Positions 1 through 7,142 of a stretch of DNA of 14,807 bases are shown here, one piece after another. Every line of letters starts with the position of its first letter. Positions within the stretch are counted from its first letter, which is position 1. Where the stretch lies: positions 1-14,807 of the forward strand of contig QNZV01000003.1 in assembly GCA_003978395.1 (NCBI GenBank), read 5' to 3'. The notes under the pieces were generated by a model. It saw only the letters and a program-made list of their open reading frames with translations, was not told where the DNA came from and ran no database searches. Source of the DNA: Sulfurovum sp. (GTDB lineage: Bacteria > Campylobacterota > Campylobacteria > Campylobacterales > Sulfurovaceae). The translations under genes and the position numbers were made by a program.

Positions 1-59
1 TAGACCACTTTACAGTTATACTCTTTTTCAAAATTATCTATTAGTTTTTTTATATTCAT
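1..59 (-). CDS. Unidentified gene, N-terminal 19 codons only (runs off the left edge)
   Basis: An ATG on the minus strand at 59 opens a frame with no stop to the window edge; it reads MNIKKLIDNFEKEYNCKVV. The fragment is too short to assign to a family. Support for it being a real start comes from a TATAAT box at 68-73 on the same strand, placed so that transcription would begin at about 60-62, right at the ATG. No Shine-Dalgarno sequence precedes the ATG, so it would be a nearly leaderless message. It lies downstream of the D-Ala-D-Ala dipeptidase gene on the same strand and could alternatively be read from that transcript. Seen: the ORF and the box. Inferred: that it is expressed. Confidence 0.45.
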   Translation of the reverse strand, partial: MNIKKLIDNFEKEYNCKVV

Positions 60-67
60 GATGTGAG

Positions 68-73
68 ATTATA
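68..73 (-). promoter_or_regulatory. Candidate -10 box (TATAAT) for the left-edge gene
   Basis: A perfect TATAAT reads on the minus strand 8 bases before the ATG at 59. There is no TGn extension. With the usual 6-7 base gap to the start site, the 5' untranslated leader would be about 0-2 bases. The low complexity of the region makes a chance match possible. Confidence 0.4.
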
Positions 74-102
74 GCTTGTTTTCTCTAAAGTCAAATGTAT
101 TT

Positions 103-753
103 CTACTCCACATTAAAATCAAAATACTTTGTATAAGGTTCATTTTTCAAAGTAAAATGCCACCACTCTTGAGCGTAAGATTTGAAACCATATTTTAACA
201 TTATTATATGCAACAACATTCTATTGGCTCTCTGCTCGGCTGTAATATTTTTATAATGTACCCAAGAGTTCGTTCCAAAAAAATCAAAAGAGCTACCCAT
301 ATCCAGTTCAATTTTACTCTCTGCATCTATAATGGTCAAGTCAACCGTACTGCCCCTGCTGTGTCCTGAATGTTTGGCGATGTAACCCTCTTTGAAAAGA
401 TTTTTCTTCTCTACATTTGGGTAAAAAGCCTTTTTCATCTTAATATCTGATAAATCTTTTCCCCATCTCACAAAATGGTCAACAGCTTTTTGAGGTCGAT
501 AGGCATCAAATATTTTCAATCCCAAAGAGAAAGTTTTTAACTCTTTTTGTACTTTTTTTAGAGCTAAAGTTGCCTCTTTAGTCAAAATTGCTTTTGGTGC
601 TAAATAGCCATCTATTGGTTTTCCTATAAAATTATCTGAACCATAATATTTTATATCTAATTCAATAGAGGGAATCTCTTTTTTTAGCTCCAAAAAATCT
701 TTTGCTTCTAAACTTATACACATAATAATTGCTATCCATACTATTTTTTTCAC
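103..753 (-). CDS. ddpX: Exported D-alanyl-D-alanine dipeptidase (VanX/DdpX family, peptidase M15D)
   Basis: A zinc dipeptidase that splits D-Ala-D-Ala, acting in the periplasm on peptidoglycan-derived dipeptide. Residues 1-17 form a signal peptide (MKKIVWIAII core, likely cut after LEA). The family motifs are present: Arg86 in DAYRPQKA (transition-state arginine in VanX), the zinc motif SGHSRGSTVDL with His131 and Asp138, and EWWH with catalytic Glu196 and zinc ligand His199. The length of 216 aa is normal. The start is GTG at 753, two bases after the stop of the upstream Hsp70-like gene, with AGG about 8 bases ahead, so it is probably translationally coupled. It is last in the polA-ygjP-yegD-ddpX run. 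No vanH, vanA or vanRS gene is nearby, so a role in wall turnover or use of D-Ala-D-Ala as nutrient is more likely than vancomycin resistance. The export signal suggests periplasmic scavenging; family and active site are secure, the physiological role is inferred. Confidence 0.9.
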   Translation of the reverse strand: MKKIVWIAIIMCISLEAKDFLELKKEIPSIELDIKYYGSDNFIGKPIDGYLAPKAILTKEATLALKKVQKELKTFSLGLKIFDAYRPQKAVDHFVRWGKDLSDIKMKKAFYPNVEKKNLFKEGYIAKHSGHSRGSTVDLTIIDAESKIELDMGSSFDFFGTNSWVHYKNITAEQRANRMLLHIIMLKYGFKSYAQEWWHFTLKNEPYTKYFDFNVE

Positions 754-755
754 TT

Positions 756-2009
756 TTAAAACCTAAATTTGTTTGCATATAATGTTAATCCATAACCAAC
801 ACTGCTAAAAACATCTGTATGAAAAATTTTATCTTCAGAAAAGTAGTTAGAATAAATCTTTTTTACACTCGGAACAAGTGTTGAACCACCTGTCAAAAAT
901 ACTTTATCTATTTGGTCTACGGTAACATTGGCTTGTCTTAGAGCCTCAGTTAAAGCCTCTTCAATCTTTTGAGTATAGGGAGTAATAGAGTTTTCAAACT
1001 CATTAAGTGTCAAATCCACAGCAAAAGGAGAGTAGAACATATTCATATCTAAACGAGCCTTATCAGATGAAGAGAGTGTTACTTTAGAATTGACAATTTC
1101 ATTTGCAAAATCAAAGTAAAGATTATCTGTAATTAGCTCATGTAAACGTTCTATCTTCTCTTTTTCATATGCCATCATCATAAGTTTATCTATTCTAGTC
1201 AAAACTTTTCGGTCAAACATTCGTTGAAATAAGTGCCATTCAGAGAGGTCAAAATAGAGTTCATAAGGGACTTCCATCTCTTTTCCCATACTTTTATAGA
1301 TTGTGCCTTGACCCAAATGAGGGGCAATAAACTCTTTTATAATTGATGAATCAAAACTATTTCCACCCACATAAACCCCATGATTAGAGAGTATATCTTC
1401 TGTTCTATCGGCTTTATGACGACTATCTCCACCTACTTTAATAACAGAATAATCAGTTGTTCCCCCACCAATATCAGCTACCAAAATCAACTCTTCTCTG
1501 TTAATTTTATCTTCATACGAAAGAGCTGCCGCAATGGGTTCGTATTGAAAGACTATATTTTTAAACCCTGCTTTTTTTCCTGCACTCTGCAATCTATTTT
1601 GAGCCTCTCTATCCAAAGAATCAGAGTCATCATTAAAACGTACAGGTCTTCCAAGCACTAGGTTCTCAATAGATTCCCCTGCTTCTCCATCCATTTTTTG
1701 TTTAAAGCGTCGTAAAATGATGGATATTAAATCATCCAAATAGTAGGTGTCTGTTCCTAAAACTGTTTCAATATTCTCTTTGTGACCCAAAAAAGATTTC
1801 AAAGATTGTAAATAACGACCTTCTGTATCCATATCTAATTGAGACAATACATCATCGCCAACATAAAAGCCTCTCTCTTCAAAAGAGTAGAAGAGTACGC
1901 TTCTAGTCTCAATGCTTTTTTGACCCAACTGAATCATTTTTACTTTATTATTTAAATTAATTCCAGCAACAGAGTTCGTTGTTCCAAAGTCAATAGCAGA
2001 GCTTATCAT
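756..2009 (-). CDS. yegD: Hsp70-like ATPase, YegD family (no substrate-binding domain)
   Basis: A DnaK-like actin-fold ATPase of 417 aa that ends after the nucleotide-binding domain and has no peptide-binding domain or EEVD-like tail. Visible motifs are phosphate 1 near the N-terminus (IDFGTTNSVAGI), the conserved FQYEPIAAAL segment, phosphate 2 (VADIGGGTTDYSVI), an IGG-type loop read here as YVGGNSFD, and the adenosine motif LTGGSTLVPSV near the C-terminus. These, and the overall pattern, match E. coli YegD as I remember it. The function of YegD is not firmly established; a client-specific chaperone or ATPase role is only family-level inference. The frame could begin at a TTG at 2012, but ATG at 2009 is preferred: an AAGGA site lies about 9 bases before it. 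It sits 52 bases after ygjP and directly abuts ddpX (2-base gap), so co-transcription is likely. Confidence 0.88.
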   Translation of the reverse strand: MISSAIDFGTTNSVAGINLNNKVKMIQLGQKSIETRSVLFYSFEERGFYVGDDVLSQLDMDTEGRYLQSLKSFLGHKENIETVLGTDTYYLDDLISIILRRFKQKMDGEAGESIENLVLGRPVRFNDDSDSLDREAQNRLQSAGKKAGFKNIVFQYEPIAAALSYEDKINREELILVADIGGGTTDYSVIKVGGDSRHKADRTEDILSNHGVYVGGNSFDSSIIKEFIAPHLGQGTIYKSMGKEMEVPYELYFDLSEWHLFQRMFDRKVLTRIDKLMMMAYEKEKIERLHELITDNLYFDFANEIVNSKVTLSSSDKARLDMNMFYSPFAVDLTLNEFENSITPYTQKIEEALTEALRQANVTVDQIDKVFLTGGSTLVPSVKKIYSNYFSEDKIFHTDVFSSVGYGLTLYANKFRF

Positions 2010-2061
2010 CAATAGTAATCCTTAGATAAAATTTGAAAAAGCATTTTAACTAAAATGAGCG

Positions 2062-2559
2062 TTAATAGAGCTTTCCTTTCATATCAATATAGGTTAGATA
2101 GACCCTTAAATCAAACTCGAACTGATGATAAGAGGGTTCTATATACGTGCAAAATTTATAAAAAGCCTTATTGTGTTCTTTCTCTTTAAAATGAGCCAGT
2201 TCATGCACGACTATCATTCGTAAAAATTCTTCAGGCATATTTTTAAAAATTGTCCCAACGCGTATCTCATTTTTAGCTTTTAATTTTCCACCTTGAACCC
2301 GTGAAACAAAAGTATGTGTTCCTAAAGCATTGTTAATCACATTTATTTTTCCATCATAAAGTACTTTAGAAAGAGTAAACTTTTTTAAATAACTATTTTT
2401 AAACTCTTGTGTATATTCATACAGAGCCTTATCATTTTGGTATTTATGTTTGGTTGGGTATTTATTCAAAAGATACAAAGAGAGCTTATCTTTTTCAAAC
2501 AGCTCTTTTATCTGATTTTGTAAATGGGTGGGGTAGTTATTTAGGTATTTTAGGGTCAT
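2062..2559 (-). CDS. ygjP: YgjP-type metal-dependent hydrolase (HExxH, DUF45/WLM-like)
   Basis: A cytoplasmic zincin-fold protein of 165 aa. The metal site is VVHELAHFKEKEHNKAFY: an HExxH helix with a third histidine six residues on. A second conserved block reads SRVQGGKLKAK and EIRVGTIF, closely resembling E. coli YgjP along the whole length, including the start (MTLKYLNNYP against MSNLTYLQGYP from memory). That match decides the start: ATG at 2559, not the TTG at 2580 that would lengthen the ORF by seven residues and overlap polA. A GGGGGGAG run about 11 bases upstream, inside the end of polA, can serve as ribosome site. The gap to the polA stop is 2 bases. I recall that E. coli YgjP has been reported as a UTP pyrophosphatase rather than a protease; I cannot verify this here, so the substrate is left open. 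Confidence 0.9.
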   Translation of the reverse strand: MTLKYLNNYPTHLQNQIKELFEKDKLSLYLLNKYPTKHKYQNDKALYEYTQEFKNSYLKKFTLSKVLYDGKINVINNALGTHTFVSRVQGGKLKAKNEIRVGTIFKNMPEEFLRMIVVHELAHFKEKEHNKAFYKFCTYIEPSYHQFEFDLRVYLTYIDMKGKLY

Positions 2560-2561
2560 TA

Positions 2562-5252
2562 TTACTTCAACTCCCCCCAACTATCCCCTACACTAACTGA
2601 ACATACCAATGGAATTTCAAGGGTCATAATATTTTCCATTATATCTTTTAATTTTATAGCAACCTCATCAACTATCTCTTCTTTGATTTCAAAAATAAGT
2701 TCATCATGTATTTGTAAAAGCATCATGCCATCTATTTTTTCTTTAGTTAAATACCCCTCTATCTTTAACATCGAAAGTTTAATTAAATCTGCTGCTGAAC
2801 CTTGGAAGACGGTGTTGATTGATTCACGCATAAATGATGCTTTTTGCATTCCTGTAGCATTTTCATAATCAAATAATCTTCTTCGCCCTAAAATAGTTTC
2901 AACGTAACCAATTCTTTTTACATCATCTTGAATTTTACCTAAGAAATGTTTTACAGTTGGGAAGCTTTCAAAGTAGTTTATGATTATCTCTTTTGCCTCT
3001 TTGCTTGTTATTTTTAAATCATCCGAGAGTTTTTTTGCTCCCATTCCATAAAGAATACCAAAGTTAACGGTTTTTGCATGGTTTCTTTTGGCTTGGGCAT
3101 TCTCTTCTCCAAAGAGTTTAATTGCTGTGGCTGTATGAATATCTACTCCATTATTAAAGGCTTCTAGTAAAGCACTGTCTTTAGAGAAATGAGCCAATAA
3201 ACGTAACTCTATTTGAGAATAATCAATACTTAATAATTTATAACCATCTTTTGCTATAAATGCTTCACGAACACTTCTTCCTAGCTCTGAACGTACAGGA
3301 ATATTTTGTAAATTTGGGTCTTTTGAACTTAGTCGTCCTGTGGCTGTTCCTGTTTGAATAAATGACGTATATACACGATTATGTTCATCTTGTTGGGCTA
3401 GTTTCAAAAGTGGTTCAGCATAGGTAGAGAGGATTTTTTGAATGGTTCGGTACTCTAAGATTTTAGGAATTACTTCATGCTCATCTATCAGAGAGTTTAA
3501 TACTTTTTCATTAGTGCTGTAGCCTGTTTTGGTCTTTTTTCCACCTTTTAGACCCAAATGTGAAAAGAGTACATTTCCAAGTTGTTGAGTAGATTTTATA
3601 TTAAATTCACTCTGAGTTAAGCTATAAATCTCTTGCGTTAAGCGTTGAAGTTGACTGCTCAAACTCTTTTTTAATGTTTCAAGTTTTGAAATATCAAGCT
3701 TGATTCCTCGTTGCTCCATAGCAATTAAGATGTTAATAAATGGATATTCAACCTCTAGTGCCTCTTTTTTGAGATGATTTAAAGAAGCCAAATTCAAGGC
3801 ATTATCTAATTTATGATAGAGCATAAATGTCATCCATGCATCTTCACTGGCATAGAAGGTGGCTAATTCTATATCTACATTGGCAAAGGTTTCACCTTTT
3901 TTAACCATCTCTTTAAACGGTTTCATCTCATAATCAAAAAACTTCTTAGCCAAAGAGTCTAATCCTACTTTACTCCCTGCATTTAACAGCCATGCCATAA
4001 TGATTGTATCAGCAAAAGGGATTATCTCTTCTATATTATGTTGAAAATAGAGTAGAGAGAGGTCAAATTTTAGGTTTTGCCCAATTACTTTTGCGTTTAA
4101 TATTATGCGTATAGCACTTAAAGCATCTTCTATACTTACTTGGCTTGTTACTCCCAAATAGAAATGAGCAATAGGGACGTAATAGGCTTTTTTCTCGTCT
4201 ATGGCAAAAGAGAAACCAACTATTTTATCTTTTTTGGTGTCCAATCCCATTGTTTCTGTATCAAAGGCTACTAAAGTATTGGGAGTAATGGTGTTTACTA
4301 CTTCAAAAAGTTTCTCTTTTGTGTCTAAAGTGATGGCTCTAAAAGTTAAATAACCTTCTGTATTCTCCTCTTCTTCGCTCATCTCTGAAAAATCCACTCC
4401 TACTCTTGCTTTTTTAATTGCTTGTTTCATCTCATAGCGTTCAAAATCATCTATCAAACAGGTTAAATAATTTTTATCTTCAAAGGCAAAACTCTCTAAA
4501 TCAAAATCTTTAAAGAGATCCTGCTTCATGGTTACGAGTTCTCGTGACATAAAGGCATTCTCTTTGCTCTCTAAAAGCTTTTTTTGGATGTTTGCTGTTC
4601 CACAATTTTCTATATCATCATAAATCGCTTCCAAGGTAAAGTATCTGTTGATGAGTTTACTCGCCCCTACTTTCCCAATTCCTTTAACCCCTGGAATATT
4701 ATCTGAACTATCTCCGATAATTGCCTGAAAATTTATAAAATCTTTTGGATAGACTCCAAATTTTTTGAAACAATCCTCTTCTGTTATCTCTTTTCGTTTT
4801 ACAGAATCGTACATAACAACTTTACCATCTTCTATCATTTGATATAAATCTTTATCATGAGAGACGATTCGTACATTTAAGCCCTGCTCTTTCCCATATT
4901 TCGCCAAAGTTGCAATAATATCATCTGCTTCAAATCCCTCTTTTGCCAAATGAGCAAAACCCATTTCACGTATCCAATCAATAGCAATAGGAAGTTGCTT
5001 TACTAAATCTTCTGGTGGTGCATCTCTATTGGCTTTATATTCAGGGTAAATTTTATTTCTAAAGGTATCCCCTTTTGAGTCTAAAGCAAATACAATATAG
5101 TCCGTGTTGTGGTCACGACGTAAGCCATCAATCAAGTTTATGAAACCTGTTAGTAATCCTGTAGGAAATCCATCTGAATTTTTAAGGGGAGGAAGAGCAA
5201 AATATGAACGAAAAAAGAAGCCAAAGGTGTCGATAATAGTTAATGTTTTCAA
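2562..5252 (-). CDS. polA: DNA polymerase I
   Basis: A family A polymerase of 896 aa used in Okazaki fragment processing and repair. Three domains can be read. The 5' nuclease spans about 1-285, with D8, FEADD at 107-111, SHDKD at 131-135 and the helix-hairpin-helix IGDSSDNIPGVKGIG near 179-193. The 3'-5' exonuclease spans about 300-490 with all three motifs intact: DTE (331-333), NLKFD (393-397) and YASED (467-471). The polymerase spans about 500-896: motif A LSIDYSQIE (D677), motif B RNHAKTVNFGILYG (R723, K727, Y735), motif C IHDE (849-851). The predicted start is TTG at 5252, giving the typical KTLTIIDTFGFFFRSYF beginning; AGG lies about 8 bases upstream and no ATG is near. It heads the minus-strand run with ygjP, yegD and ddpX. 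Proofreading looks functional. Confidence 0.98.
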   Translation of the reverse strand: MKTLTIIDTFGFFFRSYFALPPLKNSDGFPTGLLTGFINLIDGLRRDHNTDYIVFALDSKGDTFRNKIYPEYKANRDAPPEDLVKQLPIAIDWIREMGFAHLAKEGFEADDIIATLAKYGKEQGLNVRIVSHDKDLYQMIEDGKVVMYDSVKRKEITEEDCFKKFGVYPKDFINFQAIIGDSSDNIPGVKGIGKVGASKLINRYFTLEAIYDDIENCGTANIQKKLLESKENAFMSRELVTMKQDLFKDFDLESFAFEDKNYLTCLIDDFERYEMKQAIKKARVGVDFSEMSEEEENTEGYLTFRAITLDTKEKLFEVVNTITPNTLVAFDTETMGLDTKKDKIVGFSFAIDEKKAYYVPIAHFYLGVTSQVSIEDALSAIRIILNAKVIGQNLKFDLSLLYFQHNIEEIIPFADTIIMAWLLNAGSKVGLDSLAKKFFDYEMKPFKEMVKKGETFANVDIELATFYASEDAWMTFMLYHKLDNALNLASLNHLKKEALEVEYPFINILIAMEQRGIKLDISKLETLKKSLSSQLQRLTQEIYSLTQSEFNIKSTQQLGNVLFSHLGLKGGKKTKTGYSTNEKVLNSLIDEHEVIPKILEYRTIQKILSTYAEPLLKLAQQDEHNRVYTSFIQTGTATGRLSSKDPNLQNIPVRSELGRSVREAFIAKDGYKLLSIDYSQIELRLLAHFSKDSALLEAFNNGVDIHTATAIKLFGEENAQAKRNHAKTVNFGILYGMGAKKLSDDLKITSKEAKEIIINYFESFPTVKHFLGKIQDDVKRIGYVETILGRRRLFDYENATGMQKASFMRESINTVFQGSAADLIKLSMLKIEGYLTKEKIDGMMLLQIHDELIFEIKEEIVDEVAIKLKDIMENIMTLEIPLVCSVSVGDSWGELK

Positions 5253-5279
5253 AAATATACCTAGTTTTTAATATTCGGG

Positions 5280-5285
5280 ATTCTA
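5280..5285 (-). promoter_or_regulatory. Candidate -10 box (TAGAAT) for polA
   Basis: TAGAAT reads on the minus strand 27 bases before the TTG start of polA. The predicted start site near 5273 gives a leader of about 20 bases containing the AGG ribosome site. No clear -35 box is seen, which is usual for Campylobacterota sigma-70 promoters. Confidence 0.35.
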
Positions 5286-5320
5286 TCTAATTCTCTATTA
5301 CAACTTAATTTAATTAAAAA

Positions 5321-5360
5321 CTTAATATAATCTAAATAAAAAAAATTAACCTTAATATAA
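5321..5360 (+). promoter_or_regulatory. Duplicated promoter-like 10-mer ahead of the small membrane protein gene
   Basis: CTTAATATAA occurs at 5321-5330 and again at 5351-5360, exactly 30 bases apart, each preceded by an AATTAA-type tract and followed by TCTA or ACTA. The first copy contains TATAAT (5326-5331), the second TATAAA (5356-5361). The first would start transcription near 5338, giving a leader of about 43 bases to the ATG at 5381; the second would start near 5368. Either could be the promoter. The area is very A+T rich, so chance similarity is possible. Confidence 0.4.
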
Positions 5361-5380
5361 ACTAATTGAAAAGAGCTTTT

Positions 5381-5755
5381 ATGTCTAATGTATATGACCC
5401 TTATCGTAATGCCGTACGACAAACACTCCAAGAGAAAGAAATTGAAATACGAAAAAAAGAGTTTATTGAGAAAAAAAATAGAGAGAATGCTAAAAGGTTT
5501 TTACAAAAAAAAGTATACTTAAGTGACTTTATTAATCTACCAGAAGGTTTAGCCAATAGTATCTTTTTTGGACTATTTATAGCTATTCCTTATCTTCTTG
5601 GTATTATATTTATTTTTATAATACTTGCAAAAGCAAGTTTTCATACATATGAAACAATAGAAAAATCTTTTGCTTTTTCATGGGTTATTGGATATGAAGT
5701 TTTAGCATCTCTCTTACTCTTAATGATTTTAAAAAATTCTCTAAATTTTAGATAA
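5381..5755 (+). CDS. Small two-helix inner-membrane protein, family unknown
   Basis: A 124-aa protein I do not recognise. Residues 1-15 (MSNVYDPYRNAVRQT) look conserved-type and uncharged-polar, 16-44 are a highly charged Lys/Glu/Arg helix likely to be coiled or to lie on the membrane, and two hydrophobic helices follow at about 58-84 and 98-117, ending LNFR. Both termini are therefore probably cytoplasmic. The start is taken at ATG 5381 because AAGAG lies at a suitable distance; the in-frame TTG at 5366 would place that site inside the gene. It is divergent from polA (128 bp apart) and its last 8 bases overlap the end of pyrF on the other strand. Nothing in the context indicates a function. 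Confidence 0.72.
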   Translation: MSNVYDPYRNAVRQTLQEKEIEIRKKEFIEKKNRENAKRFLQKKVYLSDFINLPEGLANSIFFGLFIAIPYLLGIIFIFIILAKASFHTYETIEKSFAFSWVIGYEVLASLLLLMILKNSLNFR

Positions 5756-6431
5756 TATCAACAATTTTTTTAACTTTTTCAAGAGGATTAATATCTTTAT
5801 AAATAGGACGACCAATCACAGGAAAATCAACCCCCTCTTCTTTTGCTAACTCCAAGGTTGCCACTCTTTGTTGGTCTCCTGCATCTTCTCCAAAAGGTCT
5901 AATACCTGGACAAAGAGTTAAAAAACTATTAGAGGTAGCATTTTTAATAGCACGACTCTCAAAAGTACTACAGACTACTCCATCTAAACCATTCTCATAA
6001 CTCATCATAGCAAACTGTTCTGCTTTTTCATTGATGGACTTTTCATAGATAGCAGAAAAATTTTCTTCATCAAAAGAGGTCAATGCCGTTACAGCTAACA
6101 CCAAAGGGCGTTTTTCATAAGTAGAAAGCCTATCCATTACAGTTTTCATAGCCACTGCTCCAGCACTTGCATGTATATTAAACATATCTACACCAAGCTT
6201 TGCTATCTCTTCAGAGGCATCTGCCATGGTATTGGGAATATCATAAAGTTTTAAATCTAAAAATATTTTAAACTCTGGATTTATCTCCTTTAATGCCTCT
6301 ATAAATGGTTTTCCATCTCGAATATAGGCTCTAAAACCAACCTTCATCCATATATTGTAACTTTTTAAAGACTCTGCTAATTCTAAATTCTCTTGGGCTG
6401 ATGGTAAATCTAATGCAACACACAATTCCAT
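5748..6431 (-). CDS. pyrF: Orotidine 5'-phosphate decarboxylase
   Basis: Catalyses OMP to UMP plus CO2, the last step of pyrimidine synthesis, in the cytoplasm. The 227-aa length is normal for the bacterial TIM-barrel form. The catalytic signature FLDLKLYDIPNTM has Asp59, Lys61 and Asp64, with the N-terminal CVALDLPS strand and the phosphate-binding segments PGIRPFGEDAGDQQR and VIGRPI near the C-terminus all in place. The start is ATG at 6431, giving the standard beginning MELCVALD; an AGAGAG tract is the only, weak, ribosome site. It is divergent from the cyclophilin gene with a 63-bp shared upstream region, and its stop overlaps the convergent small membrane protein gene by 8 bases. Other pyr genes are not adjacent. 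Confidence 0.97.
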   Translation of the reverse strand: MELCVALDLPSAQENLELAESLKSYNIWMKVGFRAYIRDGKPFIEALKEINPEFKIFLDLKLYDIPNTMADASEEIAKLGVDMFNIHASAGAVAMKTVMDRLSTYEKRPLVLAVTALTSFDEENFSAIYEKSINEKAEQFAMMSYENGLDGVVCSTFESRAIKNATSNSFLTLCPGIRPFGEDAGDQQRVATLELAKEEGVDFPVIGRPIYKDINPLEKVKKIVDII

Positions 6432-6457
6432 GTAATTCTCTCTTTAATTAAAATGGC

Positions 6458-6463
6458 TATAAT
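6458..6463 (+). promoter_or_regulatory. Candidate -10 box (TATAAT) for the cyclophilin gene
   Basis: A perfect TATAAT 31 bases before the ATG at 6495, preceded by TGGC (a TG motif one base further out than the classic extended -10). The predicted start site is near 6470, leaving a leader of about 25 bases that contains the AAGGAT ribosome site. Confidence 0.6.
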
Positions 6464-6472
6464 TCTACCCAA

Positions 6473-6478
6473 ATTATA
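6473..6478 (-). promoter_or_regulatory. Candidate -10 box (TATAAT) for pyrF
   Basis: TATAAT on the minus strand, 41 bases before the pyrF ATG, predicts a start near 6466. This lies within ten bases of the -10 box of the divergent cyclophilin promoter, so the two promoters would overlap face to face. Confidence 0.4.
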
Positions 6479-6494
6479 AAAGATAAGGATTAAC

Positions 6495-7007
6495 ATGTCA
6501 AAAAAATATGATGTATCACAAGAGATACTAGATACATACAACTTCGCAAAATTTAACACCTCAAAGGGAACAATTTGGATTAAACTTTACACCAAAGATG
6601 CACCAAACACAGTAGCAAACTTAGCACACTTAGCAGAAACAGGCTTTTATGATAACTTAAAATTTCACAGAGTAATTCAGGGATTTATGGCTCAAGGTGG
6701 TTGTCCTAATACAGCTGAAGGTAGCAGAGGTATGCCAGGTACAGGTGGACCAGGTTGGTCAATTGACTGTGAAACAGATACAAGTCACGAAGCACACAGA
6801 AGAGGAACACTCTCTATGGCACATGCTGGACCAAACACTGGTGGTAGTCAATTTTTTATTACTTTTGTGCCAACTCCTCATCTTGATGGAGTTCATACAG
6901 TATATGGGGCTATTGCTTTAGATGATGCTGATAGTTTTGCAGTACTTGATTCAATTGAACAAAATGATGATATTCTTTCTGTTGAAGTTGTAGCTTCAAG
7001 AGACTAA
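6495..7007 (+). CDS. Cytoplasmic peptidyl-prolyl cis-trans isomerase, cyclophilin type
   Basis: Catalyses cis-trans isomerisation of Xaa-Pro bonds, helping protein folding. The 170-aa protein is one cyclophilin domain after a short 20-residue leader that has no signal peptide. The active-site pattern is clear: FHRVIQGFMAQGG (Arg59, Phe64, Met65, Gln67), GTLSMAHAGPNTGGSQFFI (Gln119, Phe120) and HLDGVHTVYG with His134. The tryptophan that binds cyclosporin in human CypA is replaced at the HLDG site (Leu130), common in bacterial members. The GTGGPGW loop near 82-88 resembles the loop of eukaryotic PPIL1-like and cyanobacterial forms. AAGGAT lies 6 bases before the ATG. A hairpin directly follows the stop. 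Confidence 0.96.
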   Translation: MSKKYDVSQEILDTYNFAKFNTSKGTIWIKLYTKDAPNTVANLAHLAETGFYDNLKFHRVIQGFMAQGGCPNTAEGSRGMPGTGGPGWSIDCETDTSHEAHRRGTLSMAHAGPNTGGSQFFITFVPTPHLDGVHTVYGAIALDDADSFAVLDSIEQNDDILSVEVVASRD

Positions 7008-7016
7008 TACATACTC

Positions 7017-7042
7017 TCCTCTCATCTTTAAATATGAGAGGA
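7017..7042 (+). terminator. Hairpin after the cyclophilin gene, probable terminator
   Basis: A perfect 9-bp stem, TCCTCTCAT (7017-7025) with ATGAGAGGA (7034-7042), and an 8-base loop, begin 9 bases after the stop codon. The following sequence AATTATACATTTT is T-rich rather than a clean T-run, so termination is probable but not certain. Confidence 0.65.
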
Positions 7043-7106
7043 AATTATACATTTTAAGAAAAGAGTGACTTTTTGAAATAAAATTATTAATTTTTATTGT
7101 TTTTTA

Positions 7107-7115
7107 TGTTATAAT
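7107..7115 (+). promoter_or_regulatory. Extended -10 promoter (TGTTATAAT) of the EAL-domain gene
   Basis: TGT followed directly by TATAAT (7110-7115), with a run of T upstream. The predicted start site is at about 7122, downstream of the in-frame ATG at 7116, which therefore cannot be the translation start. The next ATG, at 7143, has GGAAGG about 10 bases upstream. Confidence 0.75.
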
Positions 7116-7142
7116 ATGTTTCGAAAGGAAGGTGCGTATCAC

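Noticed and set aside
103..753. Vancomycin resistance by VanX
   Set aside because: Only the dipeptidase is present, it carries a signal peptide, and no vanH, ligase or vanRS genes are nearby; chromosomal DdpX-like roles fit better.
1380..1661. 93-residue open frame on the plus strand
   Set aside because: It is antisense to the Hsp70-like gene, whose motifs run through this stretch.
2560..2580. Longer ygjP reading from TTG at 2580
   Set aside because: It would overlap the end of polA, and the family's N-terminus matches the ATG at 2559.
7116..7142. Start of the EAL gene at ATG 7116
   Set aside because: That ATG directly abuts the TATAAT box and lies before the predicted transcription start; ATG 7143 has GGAAGG at the right distance.
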